Assembly (NCBI GenBank): GCA_945787295.1 | Contig: CALZHQ010000073.1 | Coordinates: 1 to 14,403, forward strand | Direction of reading: 5' to 3' | Length of the DNA stretch: 14,403 nucleotides | Source of the DNA: an uncultured Desulfuromonadales bacterium | Lineage (GTDB): Bacteria; Desulfobacterota; Desulfuromonadia; Desulfuromonadales; Geopsychrobacteraceae | In this document: positions 1 through 7,960 of the stretch, piece after piece | Position numbering within the stretch: position 1 is the first letter of the stretch | How the letters are laid out: every line of letters starts with the position of its first letter | The notes under the pieces: model-generated | Told to the model about the DNA's origin: nothing | The model's input: only the letters and a program-made list of their open reading frames with translations | The model's database searches: none | Translations under genes and position numbers: made by a program

Positions 1-3000
1 ACCATCAAATATGCCAGCAGTGACGGCACCCTGCTCTGGGAAAAGGGCTTCAACGGAGCCGGCAACGGCTACGATATCGGCGAAGGGATCGCCTTCGATC
101 CGGTCGATGGCAGCATTATGGTCGGTGGCACCACCTTTGTCGGTGCCGGCAACCACGATTATCATTTGCTCCGCTACGCTGCTGACGGCACCCTGGTCTG
201 GCAGCGGACCCTCGATCGGCCGATCTCGGATGAGGCTCTTTACGCCATGTCGATCGACCGCTCCGGGACCGTCGCCTTAACCGGGACGACCTATAGCGGG
301 GTCAACGACGATGTCCTGACTGTCAAGTACGACAGTGACGGGGTTATCCTCAGCGCTTCCGTTTATAACGGCTTGGATGACAGCGACGATGTTCCCTCTT
401 CGATCGTCACCAACGCCTACGGCGAAACCTTCGTTGCCGGCATCACCACCACCGCCAGCGGCGATACCGATTACATGGTGTTTCTCGCCGAGGGCCAGAC
501 CATGCAGTCGCCGACTCCCTTTACCGCGACCCAGCTGTACACCGAGATCGATCTGCAGTGGACCGATAACTCGCTGGATGAGACCGGCTTCGAACTGGAA
601 CGCAAAGTCGGCAGCTGTGACTCGACCAATCCCTGGATTTCACTTTACATGGCCGCCCCCGGCGAGACCAGTTATATGGATACCGGTCTGAGTATTGATT
701 CAACCTTCTGCTACCGGATTCGTTCCTATAACGGCAGCGGCGAGTCCTCCCGCTGGGCCCAGCGGGAAGCCACCACCGCCGACCCGATTGCCCCGAACAG
801 TTTAACGGCTGCAGTGCTGAACACCACAGAGATTCAGCTCGACTGGAACGACAATACCGGCAGCGAGGAAGGGTTCACCCTGGAGCGTTGCCTGGGCACC
901 GCTTGCGACTTCTCGGCCATCACCAGTATTAATGTCCCTGCCAACAGTACCAGCTTCATCGATGATTCGGTGTGCGCCGGGCTGACTTACAGTTATCGGC
1001 TTAAAGCCTATAAAACTAACGAATGGGTGACTGCTCCCAGCAACGTCACGGCCGACCATGTTGCCGATTCTACAGTTGCGCCTTCAGGTCTCGCTAGCGA
1101 CTGGGTGTCTGAAGAATGGACCGAGTTGAAGTGGACCGACAACAGTGCCGACGAGACAGAATTTCTCATCGAGCGTTGTAGCGGCAGCGGGTGCAGCAAC
1201 TTTTCGCAGGTTGCCTCCCTGGTCAGCCCGGCCGGAAACCTGCTCCATTACCGGATGGACGAGGCGAGCTGGAACGGGACCGTCAACGAGGTTGTCGACC
1301 TCTCCGCGGCTGGCAACCATGGGCAGTCTTTCGGTGGAACCACCGTCTCGAGCGGTAAATATGACCGGGCCGGAAATTTTGACGGAACTGATGATTACCT
1401 CGCTACTCCGCTGCTGCTCGATCAGTCGGCCACCACGAGCGGTGCAACTATGGCAGCCTGGGTTTATCCGCTCAGTGTCAGTGCCAACAATCACTTTGTC
1501 TTCGGTACTGATGATGGTGGCAACGATTGGGGCTTGCTGCGTAACGCCGGCACCTGGTATGTCGCCGACGGCAGCGATACTGCGTTGGTCAACACCGGGA
1601 TCGCCGTCGATCTGAACAGCTGGCAGCATCTGGCCGTGGTTTTCAGCCCGGCGAGCGGCGTCACCCTCTACAAGAACGGTGTTGCGGTCTGGAGCAACGC
1701 CGCCATCGATTTTGATGACAGCAGCGCGGTGCTGACTCTTGGCCGCCGTGGCAGCCTCAACCAGGAGTTCTTCGACGGGCGGCTCGACGAGGTGGCGGTT
1801 TTTGCTCAGCCGCTTGTTCCGGCCGACATTCAGACCCTCTATGATCACGGCCTGGCGCGCTACAACGACTGGAGTGTGACCGATTCCACCACGTATAATT
1901 ACCAGGTCAAGGCGTACAAGGGCTCCAGTTGTAGCTGGACGTCTACTGCGTCCAACTCCATTGAGCTGACCACCACACCGCCGGTTCCCACCGATCTGGT
2001 TGCCAGTGTGGTTGACAGCGGCCATATCGGGCTGACGTGGAGCGACAATACCACCACCGAGACCGGCTTCCGTATTGAACGCTGTGCCGGTAGCGGCTGT
2101 AGCAGTTTCACCGAGCTGGACACGGTTGGTGCCGATATCACCTCCTATGCTGATTCCGCCGTCTGTGCTGATCCGAATGTGGCGGTGGCCTACAATTACC
2201 GAGTGGTGGCGATCAATGGGGTTGTCTGGAGCTCTTTGCCCAGCGCTACCTCCGAAGCGTCGCTCCCCGCGCTTGTTGTACCGACCAGCTTGAGTGTTGC
2301 CAGCGTGTCAGAAGATACGGTCAACCTTGAGTGGGATTACCTTTCCAGCGACCTGGCCGGATTCCGCATCTCCCGCTGTGACGGGGATGCGGCCTTCTGC
2401 GCCAACAGCGGCAACTTCGGGGCAGATCAAGAGATCAGCGTCCTCCCTGCCGGAAATCAGCTGTTGTTGCCTATGAATGAGTCAAGCTGGAATGGAACCG
2501 CCGGTGAGGTGACGGACGCCTCCGGCAACGGCAATGCCGGCACCGGCTACGGTGGGGTGACCACTGTTGCCGCCGGTAAATATGGTCACGGCGGCTGGTT
2601 CGACGGCGTTAACGACTATGTTGCCACCTCGCTCAATATCGACCAGTCGGCAACCTCTCCGGGGGTTACCTTCGAAGCCTGGGTCTACCCGACGGTGAAC
2701 AATGCCAACTATAAGTATGTCATCAGTACCGACAACGCCGGTTATGACTGGAGTCTCTACCAGCGTAACACCACCTGGTACATTATGAACGGCAGCAGTT
2801 ATATCTCGACCGGGATTCCTGCCACGCTCAATGCCTGGCAGCACATGGTGGTCACGTTTCATCCCTCAACCGGGGTTGCTGTTTACAAAAACGGCAATGC
2901 AAATACCTGGAGTTCGCCGACCATCTCTGTCGATACCAGCGATGCCAACGTGACGATCGGCCGCAGAGGGTCATACACAACCGCCTCCTACCATTTTCAG

Positions 3001-6000
3001 GGAGGAATTGATGAAGTGGCGGTTTATAATCGGGCTCTTTCCGCCACCGAGGCGCTGGACCGTTATCAGCGGCATTACCGTTATAGCCAAGCGGGTCTGA
3101 CTCCCGATTCACCCTATTATTTCCGGGTCAAGGCCTACAAGAATCACCTGGCCCCCGGCTGCAACTGGGAGAGTAACTACGACGAGATCGGCAGTGCGAC
3201 CCAGGCTCCGGAAGCTCCGACTGGTCTGACGGTAACCGCTGTCGATTCGACCCAGATCGATCTTGAGTGGACCGACAATTCGACCTCGGAAACCGCTTAC
3301 CGGGTGCAATGGTGCCAAGGCGCAGCCTGTACTTTCGACGCCGACCCGAACGTGAACTCTGTGGTCTTGGCGGCTGACAGCATCAGTTACTCCGATATCA
3401 GCGTTTGCCAGGGTGATACCTACAAATACCGGGTGCGGGCGGAAAAGGATGACGGCCCGGTCTGGGAAACTGCCTGGCTTGTCGGACAGACCACGACTGT
3501 CACTGCAACGCCCCCCGGCAATTTTACCGCGAGCGCTCTTTCCGAGTCGGAGATCGGTCTGAGCTGGGACGACTTGACCGCAGACGAAGATCAGTTCGTT
3601 ATCGAGCGTTGCCAGAGCGCGACCTTTGACTGCGGCACTCCGGACCTGATCAGCAATTTCCCGGGCACCGTGCTCGGCAAACAGCTGCATTACCGGATGA
3701 ACGGAGCGCTCTGGAACGGGACGGCCAACGAGGTGGTTGACGCATCGGCGCAGGGCAGGCATGGCCAGTCCTACAATGGTGCGGTGACCGTCGCCGCTGG
3801 GAAATATGACCGGGGCGGCTCTTTCGATGGCAGCAACGACTATGTGGTCACGCCTCTCGTTCTTGATCAGACCACCGGCGGCACCGGTGCTACTTTTGAG
3901 GCCTGGGTCAGGCCGACACTCAGCGATACCACCTATCGCACTGTTTTCAGTACCGAAAATGGCGGTTATGACTGGGGGCTGCAGCACTATAATGGCATCT
4001 GGTATGTGTTCACCGGGGAAAATAGGCGCAGCACCGGAATTGCCGTTGATGTCGACGCATGGCAGCATGTTGCAGTCGCATTTTCTCCGGGTGGTGCAGC
4101 GATCAAGTTCTACAAGAATGCTGTTGCGACGCCTCTGAATGCTAGCTATATCGGTTACGACAGCAGTACCAATCCTGTCTATCTCGGCCGTCAGGCCAAC
4201 AGCAGTTATTACTACCAGGGCTACCTGGATGATGTGGCGGTTTACAACCGGCCGCTGACGCAGGCAGAGATCGATCAGCACTATCAGGGCCAGATCGACT
4301 TCTACGGCCTGACCGATGCCGGCCTCAGCCCCGGACTTCCTTATAGCTACCGGCTCCAGGCAACCAAGAGTGCCAGCTGCAGTTGGTCGACCGCCGAAGT
4401 TTTTGCGACGGAAACCACCGACAATCCACCAAAGCCATCCGATCTGGCGATTGCCGCGACCGATACCACCACCCTTGATCTGAGCTGGACCGACAACAGC
4501 GGTTCGGAAACCAGTTACAACCTTGAGCGTTGTACCGGTTCGGGTACCGCCTGTGACGAGGATACGGAATTCAGTACGTTGGATGCGTCCCTGCTGCCGG
4601 ATACAGTAATCTACACAGATCCGACGGTCTGTGAAGGAAGCACCTACAGCTATCGGTTGCGGGCAGAGAAGTCAGATGGTCCGATATGGCAGACCGCTTG
4701 GGAAGGGCCTTTGTCACAGACCACCGGCGCTAAAATTACACCGACCGGCCTTACTGCCAACCAGGTTTCGGAAGTCCAGATCGACATCTCCTGGGCTGAC
4801 AGCAATGCTGACGAAACCGGCTATAAAATTGAGCGCTGCGCTGGTGTGAGTTGCAGCAGTTTTGTCGAAATTGCGACCACGGCGGCAGATTCGACCTCCT
4901 ACCAGGACGATCAACTCGATCCGGATACCAGCTACAGCTATCGGGTCAAAGCCTACAAAACAGCCGCTTGCTCCTGGGAGACGGCTTATTCAAATACCGC
5001 GACAGCAAGTTCTGATATCATCGTTCCAAGCAGCTTAGTGGCAAGTACGGCCAATACGACACGGATCGATCTGACCTGGACCGATAATGCGGCCACCGAA
5101 ACCGCGACGGTCATCGAGCGCTGCGCCGGCAGCGGTTGCAGTAGCTTTGTCGAACATGGTGAAGTCGGCCCGAACATGGTCAGCTACTCGGATACCGACG
5201 CTTGTTACGGCACGACCTATAACTATCGTCTTAAAGCAATAAACGATGGGCTCTCCTACGATGGCGGTGGCTGTTGGACCCGCCGGGTTCCATTGACCTT
5301 CAGCGGTTTTGTCGCTGGTGCCAATGCCGAGATCGTCGTTCCCTACGATACCGATATGCGCACCGATTTCGGTGATATCCGTTTCTACGATGAAACTGGC
5401 AAACGTGAGCTTGCTTATGGCCTCCTGGATAAGGTGGACGGAGTTTCCGCGACCTTCACGGTGAGATTGGGCAGTAATCAGACTGTCAGCATCTATTACG
5501 GCAACGCTAATGCCACCCATTCCGGAAATCTCGACCAACTTGCCGAGTTCCAGGATACTTTCTCCGGAACCAGTATCGATAACAGCAAATGGGTGGAGAT
5601 CGATCCCGATGGCTCCATCGCTCAGAGTAATGATTTGTTGATGATTGATGTCTCCGACAGTTGGACGAAGGCGTTGGTCTCACAGCAAACCTTCACCCGG
5701 GTAGCGGGCAAGGAACTCTATCTGGACCTCACCGTTCCGGCCGATACGGCCGGTAACAATCATCTCATGATCGGTTGGGAGTTGGACCAGACCGGCAGTG
5801 CCAACTACACCCAACTGGTCCACGGGCTGTACTGGAACAATTATGCTTTTAGCGCCTATGAATATGGTGGCAACTTCGGAGCGACCGGGGGGTATACCGC
5901 CAGCACCGACTACGAGATGAAGGTTGTGCTCAAGGCGGTCGGAGCCCAATATTACATCAAGGGCGGAGCCTATGCGGATTGGACACTGATCAAAGAAACC

Positions 6001-6792
6001 TCGATTTACAATGATCCGACCATGCGTATTGCTTTCCACCAGTATTCACATCAGATGAATATTCACCGGGTAAAAGTCGTGGAGCCGAGCATCGATGCCG
6101 GTGCCTCACTGGGAACCGAAGAGGCCAACGCCTGTTACAGCTACAGCAACACCTGGCAACGGGGTTACAGCAACGAGGATGAAGCCACGACCACCAGCCC
6201 GGTGGCACCGAGTGGCCTGCTGGCCACAGCGCTCGCCGATACCCAGATCGATCTGAGCTGGACCGACAACACCGATGCCGAGGCCGGTTTCAAGATCGAA
6301 CGTTGCAGCGGCAGCGGGTGCAGTAATTTTGTCCAGATCGACACAGTGGCGGGGAATGTCACCAGTTATTCTGATCTGAGTGCGCCGCCCTCAGTTGAAA
6401 GCCGCTACCGGGTCCGGGCCTTTAAAAACAGCAACTGCCCCTGGGATAGCGGCTACAGTAACACGGCCAGTGACTTGACCTTCCCGGCGGCATCGACCAG
6501 CCTGACCGCTACGGCGCTCAATTCGTGGATGATCAAACTGGACTGGGACGACAACGCGGCGGATGAAGATGGTTACGAGGTCGAGGTATTAGCGGTTAGT
6601 GGTGAGTATGTCAAGGTCGCCGACCTGCCGGCTGACAGCGTCGGCTTTGTCGATACCATGTCACTCGAGCCGGAAACCGAGTACAGTTATCGGATCCGGC
6701 CTTATCGCAGCGTTGATGCTTCGCCGTACAGCAATGTTGCCAGCGCGACGACCTTCGAATTTATCGAAGGGGATGGGACCTGCGCACCTTAG
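1..6792 (+). CDS. Giant secreted beta-propeller/FN3/LamG protein, 5'-truncated by the window edge
   Basis: The frame is open from base 1 to the TAG at 6790-6792, giving 2263 visible codons; the ATG at 118 is internal, because the frame in front of it continues the same propeller repeats. Residues about 1-165 are SBBP-like blades with the recurring pattern of a D-x-V/L-K-Y strand, a D-G-x-L-x-W turn and a V-x-G-x-T strand. From residue about 169 to the end there are about twelve FN3 domains, recognisable by a P-x-x-L start, an I-x-L-x-W-x-D-N core and a late Y-x-Y-R-V/L-K-A strand. Three LamG domains and one DUF2341/jelly-roll block are inserted inside FN3 domains. Many FN3 units have paired cysteines (ERCxGSGC), suggesting disulfides and an oxidising extracytoplasmic location. 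No C-terminal sorting motif is visible; the protein ends in GDGTCAP. Likely role, by inference: surface adhesin or scaffold. No catalytic motif was recognised. The missing start lies upstream of the window. Confidence 0.96.
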   Translation, partial: TIKYASSDGTLLWEKGFNGAGNGYDIGEGIAFDPVDGSIMVGGTTFVGAGNHDYHLLRYAADGTLVWQRTLDRPISDEALYAMSIDRSGTVALTGTTYSGVNDDVLTVKYDSDGVILSASVYNGLDDSDDVPSSIVTNAYGETFVAGITTTASGDTDYMVFLAEGQTMQSPTPFTATQLYTEIDLQWTDNSLDETGFELERKVGSCDSTNPWISLYMAAPGETSYMDTGLSIDSTFCYRIRSYNGSGESSRWAQREATTADPIAPNSLTAAVLNTTEIQLDWNDNTGSEEGFTLERCLGTACDFSAITSINVPANSTSFIDDSVCAGLTYSYRLKAYKTNEWVTAPSNVTADHVADSTVAPSGLASDWVSEEWTELKWTDNSADETEFLIERCSGSGCSNFSQVASLVSPAGNLLHYRMDEASWNGTVNEVVDLSAAGNHGQSFGGTTVSSGKYDRAGNFDGTDDYLATPLLLDQSATTSGATMAAWVYPLSVSANNHFVFGTDDGGNDWGLLRNAGTWYVADGSDTALVNTGIAVDLNSWQHLAVVFSPASGVTLYKNGVAVWSNAAIDFDDSSAVLTLGRRGSLNQEFFDGRLDEVAVFAQPLVPADIQTLYDHGLARYNDWSVTDSTTYNYQVKAYKGSSCSWTSTASNSIELTTTPPVPTDLVASVVDSGHIGLTWSDNTTTETGFRIERCAGSGCSSFTELDTVGADITSYADSAVCADPNVAVAYNYRVVAINGVVWSSLPSATSEASLPALVVPTSLSVASVSEDTVNLEWDYLSSDLAGFRISRCDGDAAFCANSGNFGADQEISVLPAGNQLLLPMNESSWNGTAGEVTDASGNGNAGTGYGGVTTVAAGKYGHGGWFDGVNDYVATSLNIDQSATSPGVTFEAWVYPTVNNANYKYVISTDNAGYDWSLYQRNTTWYIMNGSSYISTGIPATLNAWQHMVVTFHPSTGVAVYKNGNANTWSSPTISVDTSDANVTIGRRGSYTTASYHFQGGIDEVAVYNRALSATEALDRYQRHYRYSQAGLTPDSPYYFRVKAYKNHLAPGCNWESNYDEIGSATQAPEAPTGLTVTAVDSTQIDLEWTDNSTSETAYRVQWCQGAACTFDADPNVNSVVLAADSISYSDISVCQGDTYKYRVRAEKDDGPVWETAWLVGQTTTVTATPPGNFTASALSESEIGLSWDDLTADEDQFVIERCQSATFDCGTPDLISNFPGTVLGKQLHYRMNGALWNGTANEVVDASAQGRHGQSYNGAVTVAAGKYDRGGSFDGSNDYVVTPLVLDQTTGGTGATFEAWVRPTLSDTTYRTVFSTENGGYDWGLQHYNGIWYVFTGENRRSTGIAVDVDAWQHVAVAFSPGGAAIKFYKNAVATPLNASYIGYDSSTNPVYLGRQANSSYYYQGYLDDVAVYNRPLTQAEIDQHYQGQIDFYGLTDAGLSPGLPYSYRLQATKSASCSWSTAEVFATETTDNPPKPSDLAIAATDTTTLDLSWTDNSGSETSYNLERCTGSGTACDEDTEFSTLDASLLPDTVIYTDPTVCEGSTYSYRLRAEKSDGPIWQTAWEGPLSQTTGAKITPTGLTANQVSEVQIDISWADSNADETGYKIERCAGVSCSSFVEIATTAADSTSYQDDQLDPDTSYSYRVKAYKTAACSWETAYSNTATASSDIIVPSSLVASTANTTRIDLTWTDNAATETATVIERCAGSGCSSFVEHGEVGPNMVSYSDTDACYGTTYNYRLKAINDGLSYDGGGCWTRRVPLTFSGFVAGANAEIVVPYDTDMRTDFGDIRFYDETGKRELAYGLLDKVDGVSATFTVRLGSNQTVSIYYGNANATHSGNLDQLAEFQDTFSGTSIDNSKWVEIDPDGSIAQSNDLLMIDVSDSWTKALVSQQTFTRVAGKELYLDLTVPADTAGNNHLMIGWELDQTGSANYTQLVHGLYWNNYAFSAYEYGGNFGATGGYTASTDYEMKVVLKAVGAQYYIKGGAYADWTLIKETSIYNDPTMRIAFHQYSHQMNIHRVKVVEPSIDAGASLGTEEANACYSYSNTWQRGYSNEDEATTTSPVAPSGLLATALADTQIDLSWTDNTDAEAGFKIERCSGSGCSNFVQIDTVAGNVTSYSDLSAPPSVESRYRVRAFKNSNCPWDSGYSNTASDLTFPAASTSLTATALNSWMIKLDWDDNAADEDGYEVEVLAVSGEYVKVADLPADSVGFVDTMSLEPETEYSYRIRPYRSVDASPYSNVASATTFEFIEGDGTCAP
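1228..1866 (+). other. LamG (concanavalin-like) domain 1, inserted in an FN3 domain
   Basis: The segment has the LamG_3-type order: LLHYRMDE start, FDGTDDYLATP strand, AAWVYPL, WQHLAVVFSPASG, LYKNGV, and the closing LDEVAVF motif followed by a short helix. FN3 strands flank it on both sides (host 1075-1227 and 1867-1974). This fold commonly binds carbohydrate or matrix ligands; the ligand here is unknown. Confidence 0.85.
2446..3090 (+). other. LamG domain 2, inserted in an FN3 domain
   Basis: It repeats the scheme of the first copy with LLLPMNESSWNGT, FDGVNDYVATS, FEAWVYPT, WQHMVVTFHPSTG, VYKNGN and IDEVAVYNRAL. The host FN3 begins near 2278 and resumes near 3091 with SPYYFRVKAYK. Similarity to the other two copies is clear, but the sequences have diverged, so the duplication is not very recent. 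Confidence 0.85.
3670..4312 (+). other. LamG domain 3, inserted in an FN3 domain
   Basis: The segment shows LHYRMNGALWNGT, FDGSNDYVVTP, FEAWVRPT, WQHVAVAFSPGG, FYKNAV and LDDVAVYNRPL. The FN3 host starts near 3508 and resumes with LPYSYRLQATK near 4337. It is closest to the first copy around the WNGTxNEVVD stretch, at both protein and DNA level. Confidence 0.85.
5272..6110 (+). other. DUF2341 plus jelly-roll segment inserted in the tenth FN3 domain
   Basis: Bases 5272 to about 5520 encode a DUF2341-like domain, with CWTRRVPLTFSG at its start, then FGDIRFYDETG, LAYGLLDKV and SIYYGNANA. Bases about 5545-6096 follow with FQDTFSGTSIDNSKW and several beta strands, resembling the concanavalin-like sandwich that often follows DUF2341. 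The block interrupts the FN3 domain after YNYRLKAIN, and the FN3 end resumes as ACYSYSNTWQRGYSN near 6130. The insertion therefore lies in a late loop, unlike the LamG insertions. Function is unknown; carbohydrate or surface binding is an inference. Confidence 0.75.
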
Positions 6793-6800
6793 GGAAAACT

Positions 6801-7340
6801 ATGCTGCGGAAATTCCTGCTTGGATTACTGGTTATAGGCCTGATTTGTAGTGGTTTCGGTGAGCTGCCGTCGGCTCGTGCCTGCGCCGGTTATACTCTTG
6901 CCCTGGGCACTGACGGCAGCCAGAGTCAGGAATTGCTGGCGCAGATTATGGCGGAGTTGATCCGCCAGCGGACCGGGACGAAAATTCAGCTGGTTCGGTT
7001 TAAGTCTCAATCGGAGCTGCTGGCGGCCGCCAAGCGACAGGAGGTCGATCTGTTGGTTGCTGTTGTCACGCAGACCGGAGCGGCCGAAAATAACCTGTTC
7101 CATGACGGCCAGTTGCGGCTGCTAAAACCTTTCGGTTATCAGGATTCTCAAGTGCTGCCAGCGTTTCAGGCTGCAACCCTGAAAAGGTTTCCTGCCTTGC
7201 CGCGGCTGATTAACCGGTTGGCAGGAATAATCGATGATGCGACATTGCTGCGTCTGCAAGAGGGCCTGAGCGCAGGGAGTGACTTGCGCGCCTCGGCGAA
7301 AAAATTTCTCACTGAACAACGGCTGATCTTCGGCAGCTGA
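6801..7340 (+). CDS. Exported one-lobe OpuAC-like substrate-binding protein
   Basis: The product has 179 residues. Residues 1-27 form a signal peptide (MLRKF, a hydrophobic core LLGLLVIGLICSG, then an ARA cleavage region); no good lipobox is present. Residues about 30-90 (YTLALGTDGSQ, a helix ELLAQIMAEL, then EVDLLVAVV) resemble the first lobe of OpuAC glycine-betaine/osmoprotectant binding proteins. Residues about 108-176 (VLPAF, FPALPRLINRLAGIIDD, SAKKFLTEQ) match the C-terminal part of that family, which folds back on lobe one. The intervening lobe two, more than 100 residues in full-length relatives, is missing, and no permease or ATPase gene is nearby. An AGGGA ribosome binding site overlaps the TAG of the preceding gene, 8 bases upstream, so the two are probably one operon. 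A sensing or accessory role is more likely than transport, but this is inference. Confidence 0.85.
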   Translation: MLRKFLLGLLVIGLICSGFGELPSARACAGYTLALGTDGSQSQELLAQIMAELIRQRTGTKIQLVRFKSQSELLAAAKRQEVDLLVAVVTQTGAAENNLFHDGQLRLLKPFGYQDSQVLPAFQAATLKRFPALPRLINRLAGIIDDATLLRLQEGLSAGSDLRASAKKFLTEQRLIFGS

Positions 7341-7381
7341 TTGATCTTTTTTGCAATATTAACAGGTTGAATTTGATATAG

Positions 7382-7412
7382 ACCGATGGTTAAGTTTTGA
7401 CCGACCATCGGT
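7382..7412 (+). terminator. Candidate hairpin terminator after the propeller/OpuAC-like operon
   Basis: ACCGATGGT at 7382-7390 and ACCATCGGT at 7404-7412 form a perfect 9-bp stem with a 13-base loop. It lies about 40 bases after the stop at 7340 and in front of no + strand gene, which fits transcription termination. The following TTTGCTG is a poor U-tract, so termination would be weak, and a protein-binding site is also possible. Confidence 0.35.
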
Positions 7413-7457
7413 TTGCTGAACGTCGTCAGACCCTATGCCACTCAAAAGGCAAACAAC

Positions 7458-7697
7458 CTAAGAGACATGTCCCCGAAACTTAACGGGATTAATGGTTTCA
7501 TTTTTCAGTGAGGCTAAATCCAGGTTTTCCCTACTTCTGCGTTCTAGTATTTGTTCTTTGACCCAATCGCGGCGCTGCTTGATTTCTTTTGAGCGATTAA
7601 AGTAAACATCAGCCGCAGGCAGCCAGCCGAATATAATTTGGGCAGATCCGTACCAATCAAGCTTTTTGAGCACAAGCTTCTTCAAAGACAGTTCCAC
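7458..7697 (-). CDS. Doubtful small hypothetical protein or gene remnant
   Basis: A 79-codon frame runs from a GTG at 7697 to a TAG at 7458-7460, directly preceded by an in-frame stop, with no clear ribosome binding site. The product has a plausible N-terminal half (LDWYGSAQIIFGWLPAAD) and a charged helix (RSKEIKQRRDWVKEQILERR), and codon use is not obviously random. It ends in KFRGHVS, encoded by DNA whose minus strand reads TTTCGGGGACATGT. Such GGGGACATGT-type sequences are familiar to me from intergenic transposase-associated repeats, though I cannot verify that here. I do not recognise a family. It could be a fragment of a mobile gene or a chance frame. Confidence 0.25.
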   Translation of the reverse strand: MELSLKKLVLKKLDWYGSAQIIFGWLPAADVYFNRSKEIKQRRDWVKEQILERRSRENLDLASLKNETINPVKFRGHVS

Positions 7698-7849
7698 TCA
7701 AGTATGTGGATATGCTCTTAAAGATTTTGCTCTTATCCCTCCCGAGTGGCGATGATGTTTTTGCTTTTTTCTTAGCCGCGTCCGTAATGATTTAGTAATA
7801 ATCCCGAATAGTGGTTTGTTATTTTTCTATAATTTTCAGATACTTAAAA

Positions 7850-7912
7850 AGTGGGCAACGTTTGGCTGTAGTTGAGTAGAAGACTCAACTTACAATAAAG
7901 CCCACTGTTTTT
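7850..7912 (+). promoter_or_regulatory. Nested inverted repeat upstream of the sigma-54-like promoter (activator site or structured RNA)
   Basis: The outer arms AGTGGGC (7850-7856) and GCCCACT (7900-7906) are perfect complements. Nested almost concentrically are AGTTGAGT (7870-7877) and ACTCAACT (7883-7890), again perfect, with the spacer AGAAG. A further TGT/ACA pairing past one bulged T extends the inner stem. Five T residues follow at 7908-7912. The inner dyad is centred about 105 bases before the predicted start site, the usual distance for enhancer-binding activators of sigma-54. The same sequence could instead fold as an RNA hairpin ending in a U-tract. The symmetry is seen; the role is inferred. 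Confidence 0.5.
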
Positions 7913-7960
7913 AGCGACTTTGATGCGCTGAAATTTATTTCTCAGATTTATTTAAAGTCT

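Larger units (their letters stand above)
505..6789 (+). repeat. Array of about twelve FN3 domains, several with conserved Cys pairs
   Basis: Approximate unit borders, set by the P-x-x-L start of each domain, are 505, 787, 1075, 1981, 2278, 3208, 3508, 4429, 4738, 5023, 6202 and 6487. Uninterrupted units are 95-103 residues long, which is usual for FN3. Units starting at 1075, 2278 and 3508 are about 300 residues because each holds a LamG domain. The unit at 5023 is about 390 residues because it holds DUF2341 plus a jelly roll. Most units share an E-R-C-x-G-S-G-C-like hairpin; the first and last lack the CX4C pair. Strong protein similarity between units is matched by similar DNA, so unequal recombination could change copy number. 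Confidence 0.88.

Noticed and set aside
118..120. ATG at 118 as the true start of the first giant gene.
   Set aside because: The same frame is open to base 1 and encodes matching propeller blade sequence before this codon, and no signal peptide follows it.
3109..4281. Long minus-strand open frame of 390 codons, and similar ones at 1084-2025 and 10386-11300.
   Set aside because: They lie wholly opposite well-supported domain-rich coding sequence and show no recognisable domains; they arise from the codon bias of the + strand genes.
505..6789. Recurring DNA segments considered as a CRISPR array or insertion-sequence repeats.
   Set aside because: The repeats match FN3 and LamG protein units, vary in sequence, and stay in one reading frame.
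6801..6890. Lipoprotein signal in the OpuAC-like protein.
   Set aside because: The cysteines near the signal region (LIC, RAC) lack the small residue and Leu pattern of a lipobox; signal peptidase I cleavage is more likely.
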